42,931 bases of DNA from WRIS01 sp031549175 (GTDB lineage Bacteria > Actinomycetota > Coriobacteriia > Coriobacteriales > Eggerthellaceae), in the NCBI GenBank assembly GCA_031549175.1, contig JAVBQH010000056.1, forward strand, positions 1 through 42,931. The letters run 5' to 3'. The notes beneath the pieces were generated by a model. It saw only the letters and a program-made list of their open reading frames with translations, was not told the origin of the DNA and searched no databases. Position numbers and translations under genes: made by a program. Positions 34,091 to 42,473 of the stretch are shown piece by piece. Numbering within the stretch: position 1 is the first letter of the stretch; every line of letters begins with the position of its first letter.

Positions 34091-34990
34091 TCACGATTGC
34101 CGTGCGCGGGGGTGGGCAGCCAAATATTCCTCGCGGACATGTGAGCGGTTGACATGTGTGTAGACCTGGGTCGTCGAGATATCGGAGTGGCCGAGTATCT
34201 CCTGGATGACCCTCAGGTCGGCGCCCCCTTCAAGCATGTGGGTGGCGAAGGAGTGCCGCAGCGTATGGGGGTGCAGGTCTTCAATGCCGATATACAGGCC
34301 TGCCCGGGCGACGATAGCATGAACGCTCTGCCTGGTCAAACGCCCTCCCCGTGCATTCAGGAAAACGGCCGGGCTCGGCTTGGCATACGGTTTCTGCAAC
34401 GTGGGCCGAAAGGCTTCCAGATAGTCGGCAAGCGCATCTGCGGCAAGCCCCGAGATGGGGGCGATGCGTTCCTTGTTGCCTTTGCCACGCACCCGGATAT
34501 AGCCGTCTTGGATGAACACGTCGCCAAGGTCTAGCCCGACGAGCTCGCTCACACGCAGGCCGCAGCCGTAGAGTATTTCAAGGATGCAGCCGTCACGCCT
34601 TGCCCGCGCGTCGCTTCCGAAGGGTTGAGAAAGGAGCTTTTCTACCTGGTCGATGCTTAGGACATCAGGCAAAGACGCAGGCACCTTGGGAAGAGGCAAT
34701 GCCTCGGTGGGGTTTCTGCTTGTGTAGTTCTCATGGACAAGGAAGCGATGGAAGCCCTTGATCGCCGATACATGCCGTTCGATGCTTGCAGGCGCAAAGC
34801 CACGGGCGACCAGGTCTGCCTCGTAGGCGACTATGTGCTCGCGCTTGACTTCTTCCGGGCAGGTGATGCCTTGGCCTGACAGGGCTTGGACATAGTCTTC
34901 CAGGTCGTGCTCGTATGCGGAAAGTGTCAGGGGGGAGCTCCCCTTCTCGATGCCTAGGTGGGCAAGGTACTCTTTTACGAGAAGGCGCAT
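34091..34990 (-). CDS. xerD: Site-specific tyrosine recombinase XerD
   Basis: 299 residues, normal length. It resolves chromosome dimers at dif with a partner, usually XerC, which is not in this window. The N-terminal SAM-like core-binding domain covers about 1-90. The catalytic residues are all in place: R146 (CGLRVSEL), K170 (RGKGNK), H242 and R245 (HTLRHSFATH), H268 and the nucleophile Y277 (QVYTHV). A TTG at 35002 is an alternative start. The C-terminus reads SHVREEYLAAHPRA, typical for XerD. It is housekeeping and not evidence of an integrated element. Confidence 0.9.
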   Translation of the reverse strand: MRLLVKEYLAHLGIEKGSSPLTLSAYEHDLEDYVQALSGQGITCPEEVKREHIVAYEADLVARGFAPASIERHVSAIKGFHRFLVHENYTSRNPTEALPLPKVPASLPDVLSIDQVEKLLSQPFGSDARARRDGCILEILYGCGLRVSELVGLDLGDVFIQDGYIRVRGKGNKERIAPISGLAADALADYLEAFRPTLQKPYAKPSPAVFLNARGGRLTRQSVHAIVARAGLYIGIEDLHPHTLRHSFATHMLEGGADLRVIQEILGHSDISTTQVYTHVNRSHVREEYLAAHPRARQS

Positions 34991-35075
34991 GTCCGGCTTC
35001 AACCCGCCTGCCGCATCGGAAGCAGGAAGGCAGGCCTTATCCCCTCAGGAGCCTTTGCCATCCTTGAGCGCCCGT

Positions 35076-36677
35076 TCAGGGCTTCTGGGAAATGGCCGCG
35101 CCCACGAAATCGCGGAACAGGGGATGCGGTCGCGTCGGGCGGCTTTTGAATTCCGGATGCCCTTGGCTTGCCACGAACCAGGGGTGGTCGGAAAGCTCTA
35201 TCATTTCCACCAGGCGTCCATTGGGCGAGATGCCCGAGATGACGAGCCCGGCATCCTGGAGGCGTTCGCGGAAGGCGTTGTTCACCTCGTAACGGTGGCG
35301 GTGGCGTTCATAGACGACCTCTTCCTGGTATGCGTCGAATGCCTTCGAATCAACACTTACCTTGCAGGGATAGGCGCCCAGGCGCATGGTTCCGCCCTTG
35401 TTCTCGACGTCTTCCTGTTCAGGCATCAGGTCGATCACGGGGAACTCCGCCTCGTCGTCGAACTCCGCAGACGTGGCACCGGACATCCCGGCAACATGGC
35501 GGGCGAACTCACAGACCGCAGTCTGGAGGCCAAGGCAGATGCCTAGGAAGGGTATTTCCTTTTCACGCGCGTATTTCGTCGCAAGGATCTTGCCTTCGAA
35601 AGCACGTTGGCCGAACCCGCCGGGAACCAGGATGCCGTCCATGTTCCCAAGGACCTCGTCAAGCCGGTCCTCGGTCAGCGTCTCCCCGTCGATAAGGTGG
35701 ACCTTGGCATGGGTCCCATGGTGGACGCCTGCATGGCCCAAGGCCTCGATAATCGACAGATAGGCGTCGGGGAGGCTGACGTACTTCCCCACAACCGCGA
35801 TGTCCACCTCGCCGGAGCAGTTCGCCGCCGACTCAAGGAAGCTCTTCATCGGCTTCAGATCGATATCGCGGTGCTCAAGCCCCATGCGGTCGAGCACCTT
35901 CACGTCGAAGTTCTGCTCGTGGAGGCCGATCGGCACCTGGTAGATGGTCGGGGCGTCTGCGCAGGCAAGAACGTTGTCAGAGGGGACGTCGCAGAAGAGG
36001 GCGATCTTCTCCCGCACATTGTCGGTGATCTCGTGGTCAGAGCGGCAGACGATGAAGTCGGGCTGGACGCCGATCGAGCGCAGCTCCTTCACGCTGTGCT
36101 GCGTCGGCTTGGTCTTCACCTCATGGGCGGCAGCGATATAGGGAACGAGCGTCACATGGACGAACAGGACGTCGCCATGCTCCTTCTCGTTTTTGAATTG
36201 GCGGGCGGCCTCGATGAACGGCTGGGATTCGATGTCGCCGATGGTGCCGCCGATCTCCGAGATCACGATGTCGGCGCCGCTTTGCTCGGCTATGCGGCGC
36301 AGGCGGTCTTTGATGGCCTCGGTCACATGCGGGATGACCTGCACGGTGCCGCCCAGGTAGTCGCCGCGGCGCTCGCGGGCGATCAGGCTTTGGTAGATGG
36401 AGCCTTGGGTGAAGTTGCTTTCGCGCGAGAGGCTCTCGTCGATACAGCGCTCGTAGTGGCCGAGGTCGAGGTCTCCCTCATGGCCGTCGTCGGTCACGAA
36501 GACCTCGCCATGTTGGAAGGGCGACATGGTCCCGGGGTCGACGTTCAAGTAAGGATCCATCTTCTGCATAGTGACTTTGTATCCGCGTGCCTTTAACAGA
36601 TGCCCCAACGAGGCTGCGGTGATGCCCTTCCCCAAAGATGAGACGACGCCGCCGGTTACAAAGATATACTTGGCCAT
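35076..36677 (-). CDS. pyrG: CTP synthase
   Basis: 533 residues. It makes CTP from UTP, ATP and glutamine. The amidoligase domain starts KYIFVTGGVVSSLGKGITAA and includes the metal-binding Glu in EIGGTIGDIES (141-151). The glutaminase domain has the nucleophile C381 in GICLGLQ and the His/Glu pair near HRHRYEVN. The frame opens at a GTG at 36689, but GAGGAG lies 4 nt before the ATG at 36677. A terminator hairpin 55 nt before the start may control it. Confidence 0.97.
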   Translation of the reverse strand: MAKYIFVTGGVVSSLGKGITAASLGHLLKARGYKVTMQKMDPYLNVDPGTMSPFQHGEVFVTDDGHEGDLDLGHYERCIDESLSRESNFTQGSIYQSLIARERRGDYLGGTVQVIPHVTEAIKDRLRRIAEQSGADIVISEIGGTIGDIESQPFIEAARQFKNEKEHGDVLFVHVTLVPYIAAAHEVKTKPTQHSVKELRSIGVQPDFIVCRSDHEITDNVREKIALFCDVPSDNVLACADAPTIYQVPIGLHEQNFDVKVLDRMGLEHRDIDLKPMKSFLESAANCSGEVDIAVVGKYVSLPDAYLSIIEALGHAGVHHGTHAKVHLIDGETLTEDRLDEVLGNMDGILVPGGFGQRAFEGKILATKYAREKEIPFLGICLGLQTAVCEFARHVAGMSGATSAEFDDEAEFPVIDLMPEQEDVENKGGTMRLGAYPCKVSVDSKAFDAYQEEVVYERHRHRYEVNNAFRERLQDAGLVISGISPNGRLVEMIELSDHPWFVASQGHPEFKSRPTRPHPLFRDFVGAAISQKP

Positions 36678-36731
36678 GATTCTCCTCACAATGTGCTTAT
36701 GGTGTGGGCTTGGCTACTGGTGCCAGACATG

Positions 36732-36780
36732 AAAAAAGCGCCCGGCGAGCCTACCTTAGTTGCCCTTCAAACGCTTTTTT
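36732..36780 (-). terminator. Attenuator-like terminator in front of pyrG
   Basis: AAAAAAGCG (36732-36740) and CGCTTTTTT (36772-36780) are perfect complements around a 31-nt loop. Read on the minus strand, the hairpin ends in six T, 55 nt before the pyrG ATG. The symmetric A/T arms make it usable on both strands. It could end NAD kinase transcripts or attenuate pyrG, or both. Confidence 0.6.
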
Positions 36781-36786
36781 ATTCTA
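36781..36786 (-). promoter_or_regulatory. -10 element of pyrG
   Basis: On the minus strand TAGAAT (five of six matches) ends where the A6 run of the terminator's first arm begins. Transcription would then begin inside AAAAAAGCG. No convincing -35 is seen at 17 bp (GATGTC). The remaining part of the 36678-36928 gap holds no supported gene. Confidence 0.4.
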
Positions 36787-36928
36787 CTAGAAAAACAGGG
36801 CAAGACATCGCGCGTTTTGGATTTTTCAGAAAGATCTCAACTCGCCTTGGGGACTGCGGTGCCATCCGCCGGTATGATAGACGTGCAAACACCGGCAAGG
36901 CTGCTGGTGAAAACGCCGATGGCCAGGA

Positions 36929-37849
36929 TTAGAAGAACGTCTCGGAGACGAGCTCGTAAAAGCCTTGCTGCTTGTAACGGAGCAATGTGGTCGGACTTGC
37001 CCCTTTGCGCACATAGATACAACGAGGCTGCTCGTCGAAAGACAGCATCTCCCCGTCGACGAACAAGGTTGCCTCGCGCATCCCGCTGCCGGGAGTCAGG
37101 TTGATCTCCACGATATCGTTCGAAGCCGTGACGACGGCACGTGAATGGAGCGTGTGCGGGGCCAAAGGAACCGCGATAAGGCCCTCGAACCCGGGAGCCA
37201 CCAAGGGCCCTCCGGCAGAGAGGGCATAGGCGGTCGACCCGGTGGCCGTTGCGACCACGACCCCGTCGCCGCGCATGTTGGCGATGTGCGACCCGGAGAT
37301 ATCGAGGCTGAAGTCGATGATGCGCCCGTTCGCGCCCCGGGTTATCGCAAGCTCGTTCAATGCGAAGAAGCTCTTCGTCCCTGCTTCTTTCGCACCACCT
37401 GCCTCCCCGAGGTCGTGCCCCGCACCACAAGGCCCGCCTCCATACAGGTCGACCTCATCGCCGCCGGAAGCGATATCGATCCGCAGGTTGGTGCGCTCTT
37501 CCCTGGTCACATCGCCCGACAAGGCTGCTGCCACGATGGCGACGACGCCGTCCTCGCTCGAGTTTGCCAGGAAGCCGAGCCGCCCGAAGTTGATGCCGAG
37601 AATCGGCACGCCGGAGATGCCGATGAGCCGGGCGGTCCGAAGGATCGTTCCGTCGCCGCCGAGCACGACTGCAAGGTCGGCCTTTTCCTCAGCGAGCTTG
37701 GATCTTTGCAGCGCCATGTTCGGTATCGTGAGGTCGATCGACTCGATGATGCTGTAGCCGATGCCTTGCGAGTTCAGATAGGTTGCCAAAAGCAGGGAGG
37801 CGTCCGTTGCGTGTGAATTGGAATTATTACGTACTATCAGGATATGCAT
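36929..37849 (-). CDS. nadK: NAD kinase
   Basis: 306 residues. It phosphorylates NAD to NADP. The catalytic GGDGT is at 64-68 in VVLGGDGTILRTAR, with NFGRLGFLAN following, the NE pair at 165-166 (FALNELAITRG), and DGVVVATATGSTAYALSAGGP. A Gly/Glu-rich stretch of about 30 residues (129-160, with GGGPCGAGHDLGEAGGAKEA) precedes the NE motif and is not usual for the family. A TTG at 37882 is possible, but the ATG at 37849 gives the normal N-terminus MHILIVRN. It is divergent from murJ. Confidence 0.95.
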   Translation of the reverse strand: MHILIVRNNSNSHATDASLLLATYLNSQGIGYSIIESIDLTIPNMALQRSKLAEEKADLAVVLGGDGTILRTARLIGISGVPILGINFGRLGFLANSSEDGVVAIVAAALSGDVTREERTNLRIDIASGGDEVDLYGGGPCGAGHDLGEAGGAKEAGTKSFFALNELAITRGANGRIIDFSLDISGSHIANMRGDGVVVATATGSTAYALSAGGPLVAPGFEGLIAVPLAPHTLHSRAVVTASNDIVEINLTPGSGMREATLFVDGEMLSFDEQPRCIYVRKGASPTTLLRYKQQGFYELVSETFF

Positions 37850-37877
37850 GATTGCTTCTTCCCCAACTTTGCTAGTA

Positions 37878-37894
37878 TACAATTCGCTATTATA
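37878..37894. promoter_or_regulatory. Divergent -10 elements for murJ and nadK
   Basis: The 66-bp gap between nadK and murJ has TACAAT on the plus strand (37878-37883) and TATAAT on the minus strand (37894-37889). Each is suitably close to its gene. No strong -35 is seen for either, so the two promoters overlap and may compete. Confidence 0.35.
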
Positions 37895-37915
37895 AATGAT
37901 GGACGGGGAACAAAC

Positions 37916-39733
37916 GTGGCCGCAGCAGGAAATTCAATACTGAAAAGCACCGGCATCATGACGATGGCAACCCTGCTTTCACGTGCGACCGGCCTGCTGC
38001 GCACCTGGGCGATGGCCTTTGCCCTGGGAAACACGCTCATCACCTCCGCCTACCAGGTCGCAAACAACATGCCCAACCTCATCTATGACCTCGTCGCCGG
38101 CGGGATCTTGGGTGCCGCGTTCCTTCCGGTCTACCTCTTGCAAAAGGAAAAGAAAGGGCGCGCAGAATCCGACAGGTTCGCCTCGAATATTTTGAACCTC
38201 CTGGTTATCGTCTTAGGCGTGATCGCGCTTCTGGCGACCGTCTTCGCCTCGTCCGTTATCACCACCCAGACCTTCACGAGGGCCGACGATGCGCTCATCC
38301 ACGAAATGGCGGTCTTCTTTTTCAGGATATTCGCTGTCCAGCTCGTATTCTACGGCATTGGCGGCGTCATCACCGGCGTTTTGAACGCAAACCGCATCTA
38401 TGGCCTGCCTGCTCTTGCCCCCGCGTTGAACAACGTCGTCGTGATCGCGTCGATGTTCGCCTATGTGCCGCTTTCCGCAATCAACCAGGAGCTGGCGCTC
38501 GTCGTGGTGGCCGTGGGGACGACGCTCGGCGTCCTGGTTCAGTTTGCCATACAGATACCGTCGCTCGTGAAGATGGGGTTCAAATACACCCCCCGCATCA
38601 GCCTTCGGGACCCTGCGCTCAAGGAGGCCTTGCGTATCGCCGTGCCGACCCTTATCTATATCGTGGGCACACTCGTTTCGTTCTCATGCCGCAATGCCTT
38701 CTCGCTCGAATCAGGTGATTATGGCCCGTCTACGATCCTCTATGCCTGGACCTGGTACCAGCTGCCCTATGGGGTGGTCGCCGTCTCGCTCTCGACGGCG
38801 TTCCTCACCGAGATGAGCGATGCAGTCGCGCGAGGCGACTTCGCGCAGCTGCGTGATTTCATACGGCGGGGGCTTCGAAGCACCTTGTTCCTCATCATAC
38901 CCTTGGCCGGCATGATGTTCGTGCTGGCCTCCCCCATCATCCAGCTTTTCCGTGCCGGGGCGTTCAGCCAAGATGACGTGGCGTTCGTTTCAAGCATCCT
39001 CGCCTATTGGATCGTGAGCCTGCCGTTTTATGCGGGGCTGATGTATTTTTACCGGGTGTTCGCGGCACTCCGGCAGTTCATGACCTTCGCCTTGGTCAGC
39101 TGCGGGCTCTGTGTCGTGCAGATCGCCCTCTACGCCTACCTTTGCAACCCTTCGGTGCTGGGGCTTGTCGGCATTCCCGTCTCGGATTTCGTGTACTACG
39201 GGCTCATGTTCTTCATTATGGCGGGCATCCTGCGCGCAAGGGTCGGCTCCTACGGCATGGCGCGCATATTCGGCATGTGCGCGAAAGTGCTGGTATCCAC
39301 CCTAGTGGGTATGGCACTTGCCTACGCGATACTGTTCTTCGTACCCCTTCAGCCAAGCATTCTCACCGGCCTTGTGCAGATAGTCGTCTGCGGCGGGCTT
39401 GGCCTTGCCGCCACCTTCGGGATGGCCCGGCTTCTGCGGGTGCCTGAGATGCAACTTGCGGGAAGCATCTTTGGGAAGCTTTTCGGCCGTCTTGCACGAA
39501 AGCACCCCGAGGACGGCGAGCAGCCGCCGACAAGACAGCTTCCCGCCGGAAGGCATGTGCGCCCGGGGTCATGGGAGGCCTTGGACGACCTGGATGATGA
39601 TGCGCCCTGGGAAAAGGTCGGCAAGCATGCTGCGCCGGACGGCAGGGCGGCATCGGCAGCGGAACCTGCCAAGGGCGCGGCCGACCCGAGTTCGACTGCC
39701 GCCATCAGGGCGCGCTCGAAGCACGGCCGCTAG
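37916..39733 (+). CDS. murJ: Lipid II flippase MurJ
   Basis: 605 residues starting at a GTG with GGGG 7 nt upstream. It moves lipid II to the outer face of the membrane. About fourteen helices are expected. Family segments are TMATLLSRATGLLRTWAMAF near the start, NNMPNLIYDLVAGGILGAAF, and PYGVVAVSLSTAFLTEMSDA. The cytoplasmic C-terminal tail of roughly 80 residues is rich in Pro, Asp, Ala and Arg and is longer than in E. coli. It has no partner gene in the mur cluster and converges with map after an 18-bp gap. Confidence 0.93.
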   Translation: MAAAGNSILKSTGIMTMATLLSRATGLLRTWAMAFALGNTLITSAYQVANNMPNLIYDLVAGGILGAAFLPVYLLQKEKKGRAESDRFASNILNLLVIVLGVIALLATVFASSVITTQTFTRADDALIHEMAVFFFRIFAVQLVFYGIGGVITGVLNANRIYGLPALAPALNNVVVIASMFAYVPLSAINQELALVVVAVGTTLGVLVQFAIQIPSLVKMGFKYTPRISLRDPALKEALRIAVPTLIYIVGTLVSFSCRNAFSLESGDYGPSTILYAWTWYQLPYGVVAVSLSTAFLTEMSDAVARGDFAQLRDFIRRGLRSTLFLIIPLAGMMFVLASPIIQLFRAGAFSQDDVAFVSSILAYWIVSLPFYAGLMYFYRVFAALRQFMTFALVSCGLCVVQIALYAYLCNPSVLGLVGIPVSDFVYYGLMFFIMAGILRARVGSYGMARIFGMCAKVLVSTLVGMALAYAILFFVPLQPSILTGLVQIVVCGGLGLAATFGMARLLRVPEMQLAGSIFGKLFGRLARKHPEDGEQPPTRQLPAGRHVRPGSWEALDDLDDDAPWEKVGKHAAPDGRAASAAEPAKGAADPSSTAAIRARSKHGR

Positions 39734-39751
39734 AGGGACAGATCCTGCGTG

Positions 39752-40525
39752 CTAGTTGACCGGGCGCTCGTGGTCTGGCTCGGTAGTCAAGACCACCGGG
39801 CCGTCCTCGGTGATGGCTACCATCTTCTCGAAGTGGGCGGACAGCGACCCATCGGCCGTGCACACAAGCCAGCCGTCCGGCATCTGCCTGGTCTTATAGC
39901 TGCCGGTGTTTATCATGGGCTCGATTGCAAGGACCATCCCCGGCTCAAGCTCGATGCCGGTATGGCGGGCGCCGTAATTCGGCACGTTGGGATCCTCATG
40001 CATGTTGCGCCCGATGCCGTGGCCCACGTATTCGCGCACCACACCATAGCCCTGCGCCTCTGCCACCTCTTGTACCGCAGCACCGATGTCCCCCAGGCGG
40101 TTGCCGGGACGGGCTGCCGAAAGCCCTGCCCACATGCACTTCTCCGTTATATCAAGCAAATGCTGCCTCTCAGGTGATATCTTCCCCACGGCATAGGTCC
40201 ATGCGTTGTCCCCGTACCATCCGTCGACGATCGCCCCGGTGTCGATTGAGAGGATGTCCCCTTCTTGGAGGATTACACGCTCCGAAGGGATGCCATGGAC
40301 TATCTGGTCGTTCACAGAGGTGCAGAGCGACCCGGGGAAGCCGCCGTAGCCTTTGAATGCGGGGACCCCGCCTTCAAGTCGGATCAGGGTTTCGGCAAAA
40401 CGATCAAGCTCAAGGGTGGAGATTCCGGGCTGGACCCGGGCGCCGACTTCGCGGAGCACCTTTGCCGAAATGCGGCCGGCCTCCTTCATTGCCTCGATCT
40501 CTGCGGGAGACTTTTTTATTATCAT
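39752..40525 (-). CDS. map: Methionine aminopeptidase, type I
   Basis: 257 residues. It removes the first methionine from new proteins. Metal ligands are in SIDTGAIVDGWYGDNAW (two Asp), GHGIGRNMHEDP (His), LAIEPMI (Glu) and the C-terminal VAITEDGPVVLT (Glu). The ATG at 40525 has AAGGTG 9 nt upstream; a GTG at 40537 is less likely. It stands alone, not in the usual secY-adk-map arrangement. Confidence 0.96.
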   Translation of the reverse strand: MIIKKSPAEIEAMKEAGRISAKVLREVGARVQPGISTLELDRFAETLIRLEGGVPAFKGYGGFPGSLCTSVNDQIVHGIPSERVILQEGDILSIDTGAIVDGWYGDNAWTYAVGKISPERQHLLDITEKCMWAGLSAARPGNRLGDIGAAVQEVAEAQGYGVVREYVGHGIGRNMHEDPNVPNYGARHTGIELEPGMVLAIEPMINTGSYKTRQMPDGWLVCTADGSLSAHFEKMVAITEDGPVVLTTEPDHERPVN

Positions 40526-40713
40526 GCTGAACTGCACCTTTCATATGCCTCTGCTTCAAATACGGCGCCCAGTATATCACAGCAGACCGTATTGGGAAAA
40601 AGCGGCTTCGATTTTCTCCGCCGTTGCAGGCCGTGATAGAATGAGCGCGACACTTCAGCTGGCATGCCCTGAATCATCGAGCTGTCAGGAATCGATTGGA
40701 GAGGAGGGCCCGT

Positions 40714-41142
40714 ATGGTGTCGTCGGCATCGAGGGCGGCGGTCTGGTTTGCACGTATGGCGGTCTTGCTGGTGTTTGCGGTCAACCTGTCCTGCATCATA
40801 TCCTTCCTCTTCTTCCCCGAGCGCTATATCGGGGCATATGAGCTTGACGGGGTACCTGGCACAGTCGCCTTGCAAGGGCTTGCCATTGCCTTCCTTATGT
40901 GGAACGCCACCTACCCTCTTGTCATCATCAACCCGGTGAAATACCGGGCGGTCTTCGCCATCGTGCTTGTCCAGCAGCTCATCGGCCTCCTAGGCGAAAG
41001 CGCCCTCCTCTTTGGATTGGGCGGAGGCCACCAGCAGCTTGCAGGCAGCATCCAGCGCTTCATCGTGTTTGACGGGGCAGGGCTGGTTCTTATGGCAGCG
41101 TCTTTTGCCGTGCTGCTGGTGTCGGCAAAGGATGCCGGCTGA
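40714..41142 (+). CDS. Small four-helix membrane protein of unknown function
   Basis: 142 residues. Four hydrophobic segments lie at about 15-34, 51-72, 79-101 and 117-137, joined by short loops. The first loop has FFPERYIGAYELDGVPG and the second NPVKYR. I do not recognise a family with certainty; size and layout resemble DoxX- or DUF4345-like proteins, but no catalytic motif is visible. GGAGG lies 6 nt before the ATG. It is a single plus-strand gene with its own terminator. Confidence 0.75.
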   Translation: MVSSASRAAVWFARMAVLLVFAVNLSCIISFLFFPERYIGAYELDGVPGTVALQGLAIAFLMWNATYPLVIINPVKYRAVFAIVLVQQLIGLLGESALLFGLGGGHQQLAGSIQRFIVFDGAGLVLMAASFAVLLVSAKDAG

Positions 41143-41145
41143 AAC

Positions 41146-41170
41146 CCGGGGCGCACAGCCCCAGCCCCGG
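41146..41170 (+). terminator. Terminator after the small membrane protein gene
   Basis: CCGGGGC pairs with GCCCCGG (7 bp, 11-nt loop), followed on the plus strand by the T-rich TTACTTCTTTT. It starts 4 nt after the stop codon and overlaps no other gene. Confidence 0.5.
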
Positions 41171-41332
41171 TTACTTCTTTTCCGCGTCAAGCCTGCCGGC
41201 CTGCTTCAAGGCCTTCCGTAAAACGAATTCGACCTGGGCGTTGACGCTGCGCAAGTCGTCAGCCGCCCATTTTTCAAGGGCCGCCCAGAGCGCCGGGTCG
41301 ATTCGGAGCGGGTATTGTTTCTTTTGAACCAT
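41171..41332 (-). CDS. Ribbon-helix-helix (Arc-type) small protein
   Basis: 53 residues. It begins MVQKKQYPLRIDPALWAALE, a beta strand then helix, and continues SVNAQVEFVLRKALKQAGRL, a second helix. This strand-helix-helix layout with NAQVEFVLRKAL is the Arc/MetJ-type fold, which binds DNA as a dimer. It starts 27 nt after the SPFH gene, with AGGA just before the ATG, so the two are probably co-transcribed. Similar small proteins accompany SPFH genes in other actinobacteria, to my knowledge; the target is unknown. No toxin gene is adjacent. Confidence 0.75.
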   Translation of the reverse strand: MVQKKQYPLRIDPALWAALEKWAADDLRSVNAQVEFVLRKALKQAGRLDAEKK

Positions 41333-41359
41333 GTTTCCTACCCTTGCGCGCCGCAGATC

Positions 41360-42343
41360 CTATTGGTATAGCGTCCCTGTGTTGAGCACCGGCTGGGCCT
41401 CCGAATCCCCGCAGAGCACTACCATGAGGTTCGACACCATGGCTGCCTTGCGTTCGTCATCGAGGTCGACCACGTCTTTCGCCGCAAGCTCGGTCAAAGC
41501 CATATCGACCATGCTCACCGCACCATGGACGATCTTCTCTCGCGCAGCGATAACGGCCTCGGCCTGTTGGCGGCGAAGCATTGCCTGTGCGATCTCGGGG
41601 GCGTAGGCCAGGTGCGTGAGCCGTGCGTCGTCGATGACGACGCCGGCCTTTTCGAGGCGGACGGCAAGTTCTTCCTTGAGCGCCTCGGACACTTCCTCGA
41701 TATTGCTGCGAAGGGTGATCTCCCCGCTACTCGAGTCAGGCGCGTGGTCGTAGGCGTAGGTGGTTGCCACATGGCGCAACGCCGTCTCGCTTTGGGTATG
41801 CACATAGCTGCTATAGTCGTCCACGTCGAATATCGCCTTCGCCGTATCCGCCACGCGCCACACGATGACGTCCGCAATCTCTATAGGGTTGCCGTTCTTG
41901 TCGTTGACCTTCAAATGCTCGCCATTATAGGTACGTGCCCGAAGCGAGAGCTTCAGCGACTTCGGCACCGGTTTACCTTTGGAGTCCACCGTCGTACCCG
42001 ATGAGCGGGAATAAAACGGGTTTGCCCACTTGAAACCCTCCTGACGTACCGTGCCCTTATAGTTGCCGAACAGGATAAGCACACGTGCCTGGTTGGGCTG
42101 AATGGTGAAGAACCCCATCATAAGGATGGTTACGACCAAGAACAGCACGATGCCCGCCGCAAGGCTCACACCCCCAAGGGCGTTCTCAGGCTGCGAATCG
42201 AGCAGGATGCACCCCAAGACAAGAGCGGCGATACCGATGACCAGGAGGAGAATGGTGATGAAGAGCATTGCCCACCCGCTACCAGCGCGCACCACATTCT
42301 CTTGCGAGACTACCTTATCCGTTGCCGGTGCCTTCTGAGCCAT
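41360..42343 (-). CDS. SPFH/band-7 domain membrane protein
   Basis: 327 residues. Two membrane helices (about 24-48 and 57-81) are followed by the SPFH domain, starting FTIQPNQARVLILFGNYKGT and including LKVNDKNGNPIEIADVIVWR. A C-terminal helical region (EALKEELAVRLEKAGVVIDD and MLRRQQAEAVIAAREKIV) would drive oligomer formation. Members assemble into membrane microdomain scaffolds. It has its own promoter, which overlaps the rplA terminator zone. Confidence 0.9.
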   Translation of the reverse strand: MAQKAPATDKVVSQENVVRAGSGWAMLFITILLLVIGIAALVLGCILLDSQPENALGGVSLAAGIVLFLVVTILMMGFFTIQPNQARVLILFGNYKGTVRQEGFKWANPFYSRSSGTTVDSKGKPVPKSLKLSLRARTYNGEHLKVNDKNGNPIEIADVIVWRVADTAKAIFDVDDYSSYVHTQSETALRHVATTYAYDHAPDSSSGEITLRSNIEEVSEALKEELAVRLEKAGVVIDDARLTHLAYAPEIAQAMLRRQQAEAVIAAREKIVHGAVSMVDMALTELAAKDVVDLDDERKAAMVSNLMVVLCGDSEAQPVLNTGTLYQ

Positions 42344-42377
42344 GACGGCCCCCTTCCTCGTTGTTTTTGATTTCTAA

Positions 42378-42406
42378 ATGATATCACATTGAAATCATAC
42401 TTGAAA
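42378..42406 (-). promoter_or_regulatory. Promoter of the SPFH gene
   Basis: On the minus strand an extended -10 TGATATCAT (TGn plus TATCAT) lies 17 bp from TTTCAA (42406-42401). The -10 matches five of six bases. It is a few bases past the rplA terminator T-run. Confidence 0.5.
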
Positions 42407-42409
42407 GAG

Positions 42410-42431
42410 AAAAAAGGAGCCCGAGGGCTCC
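42410..42431 (-). terminator. Intrinsic terminator after rplA
   Basis: GGAGCCC (42416-42422) pairs with GGGCTCC (42425-42431). On the minus strand the hairpin is followed by six T. It lies about 43 nt after the rplA stop codon. Confidence 0.85.
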
Positions 42432-42473
42432 TCCATAGGTTTTTTCCGGATGCCGTCAGGCGATCCCGGTTGC

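Noticed and set aside
34091..34990. Tyrosine recombinase as a sign of an integrated element
   Set aside because: All features match housekeeping XerD, and there are no att repeats, tRNA target or phage genes around it.
36837..37430. Minus-strand frame overlapping nadK and ending LILAIGVFTSSLAGVCTSIIP…
   Set aside because: The hydrophobic C-terminal piece after the nadK stop looks like a membrane segment, but no usable start codon lies nearby and the rest is a shadow of nadK.
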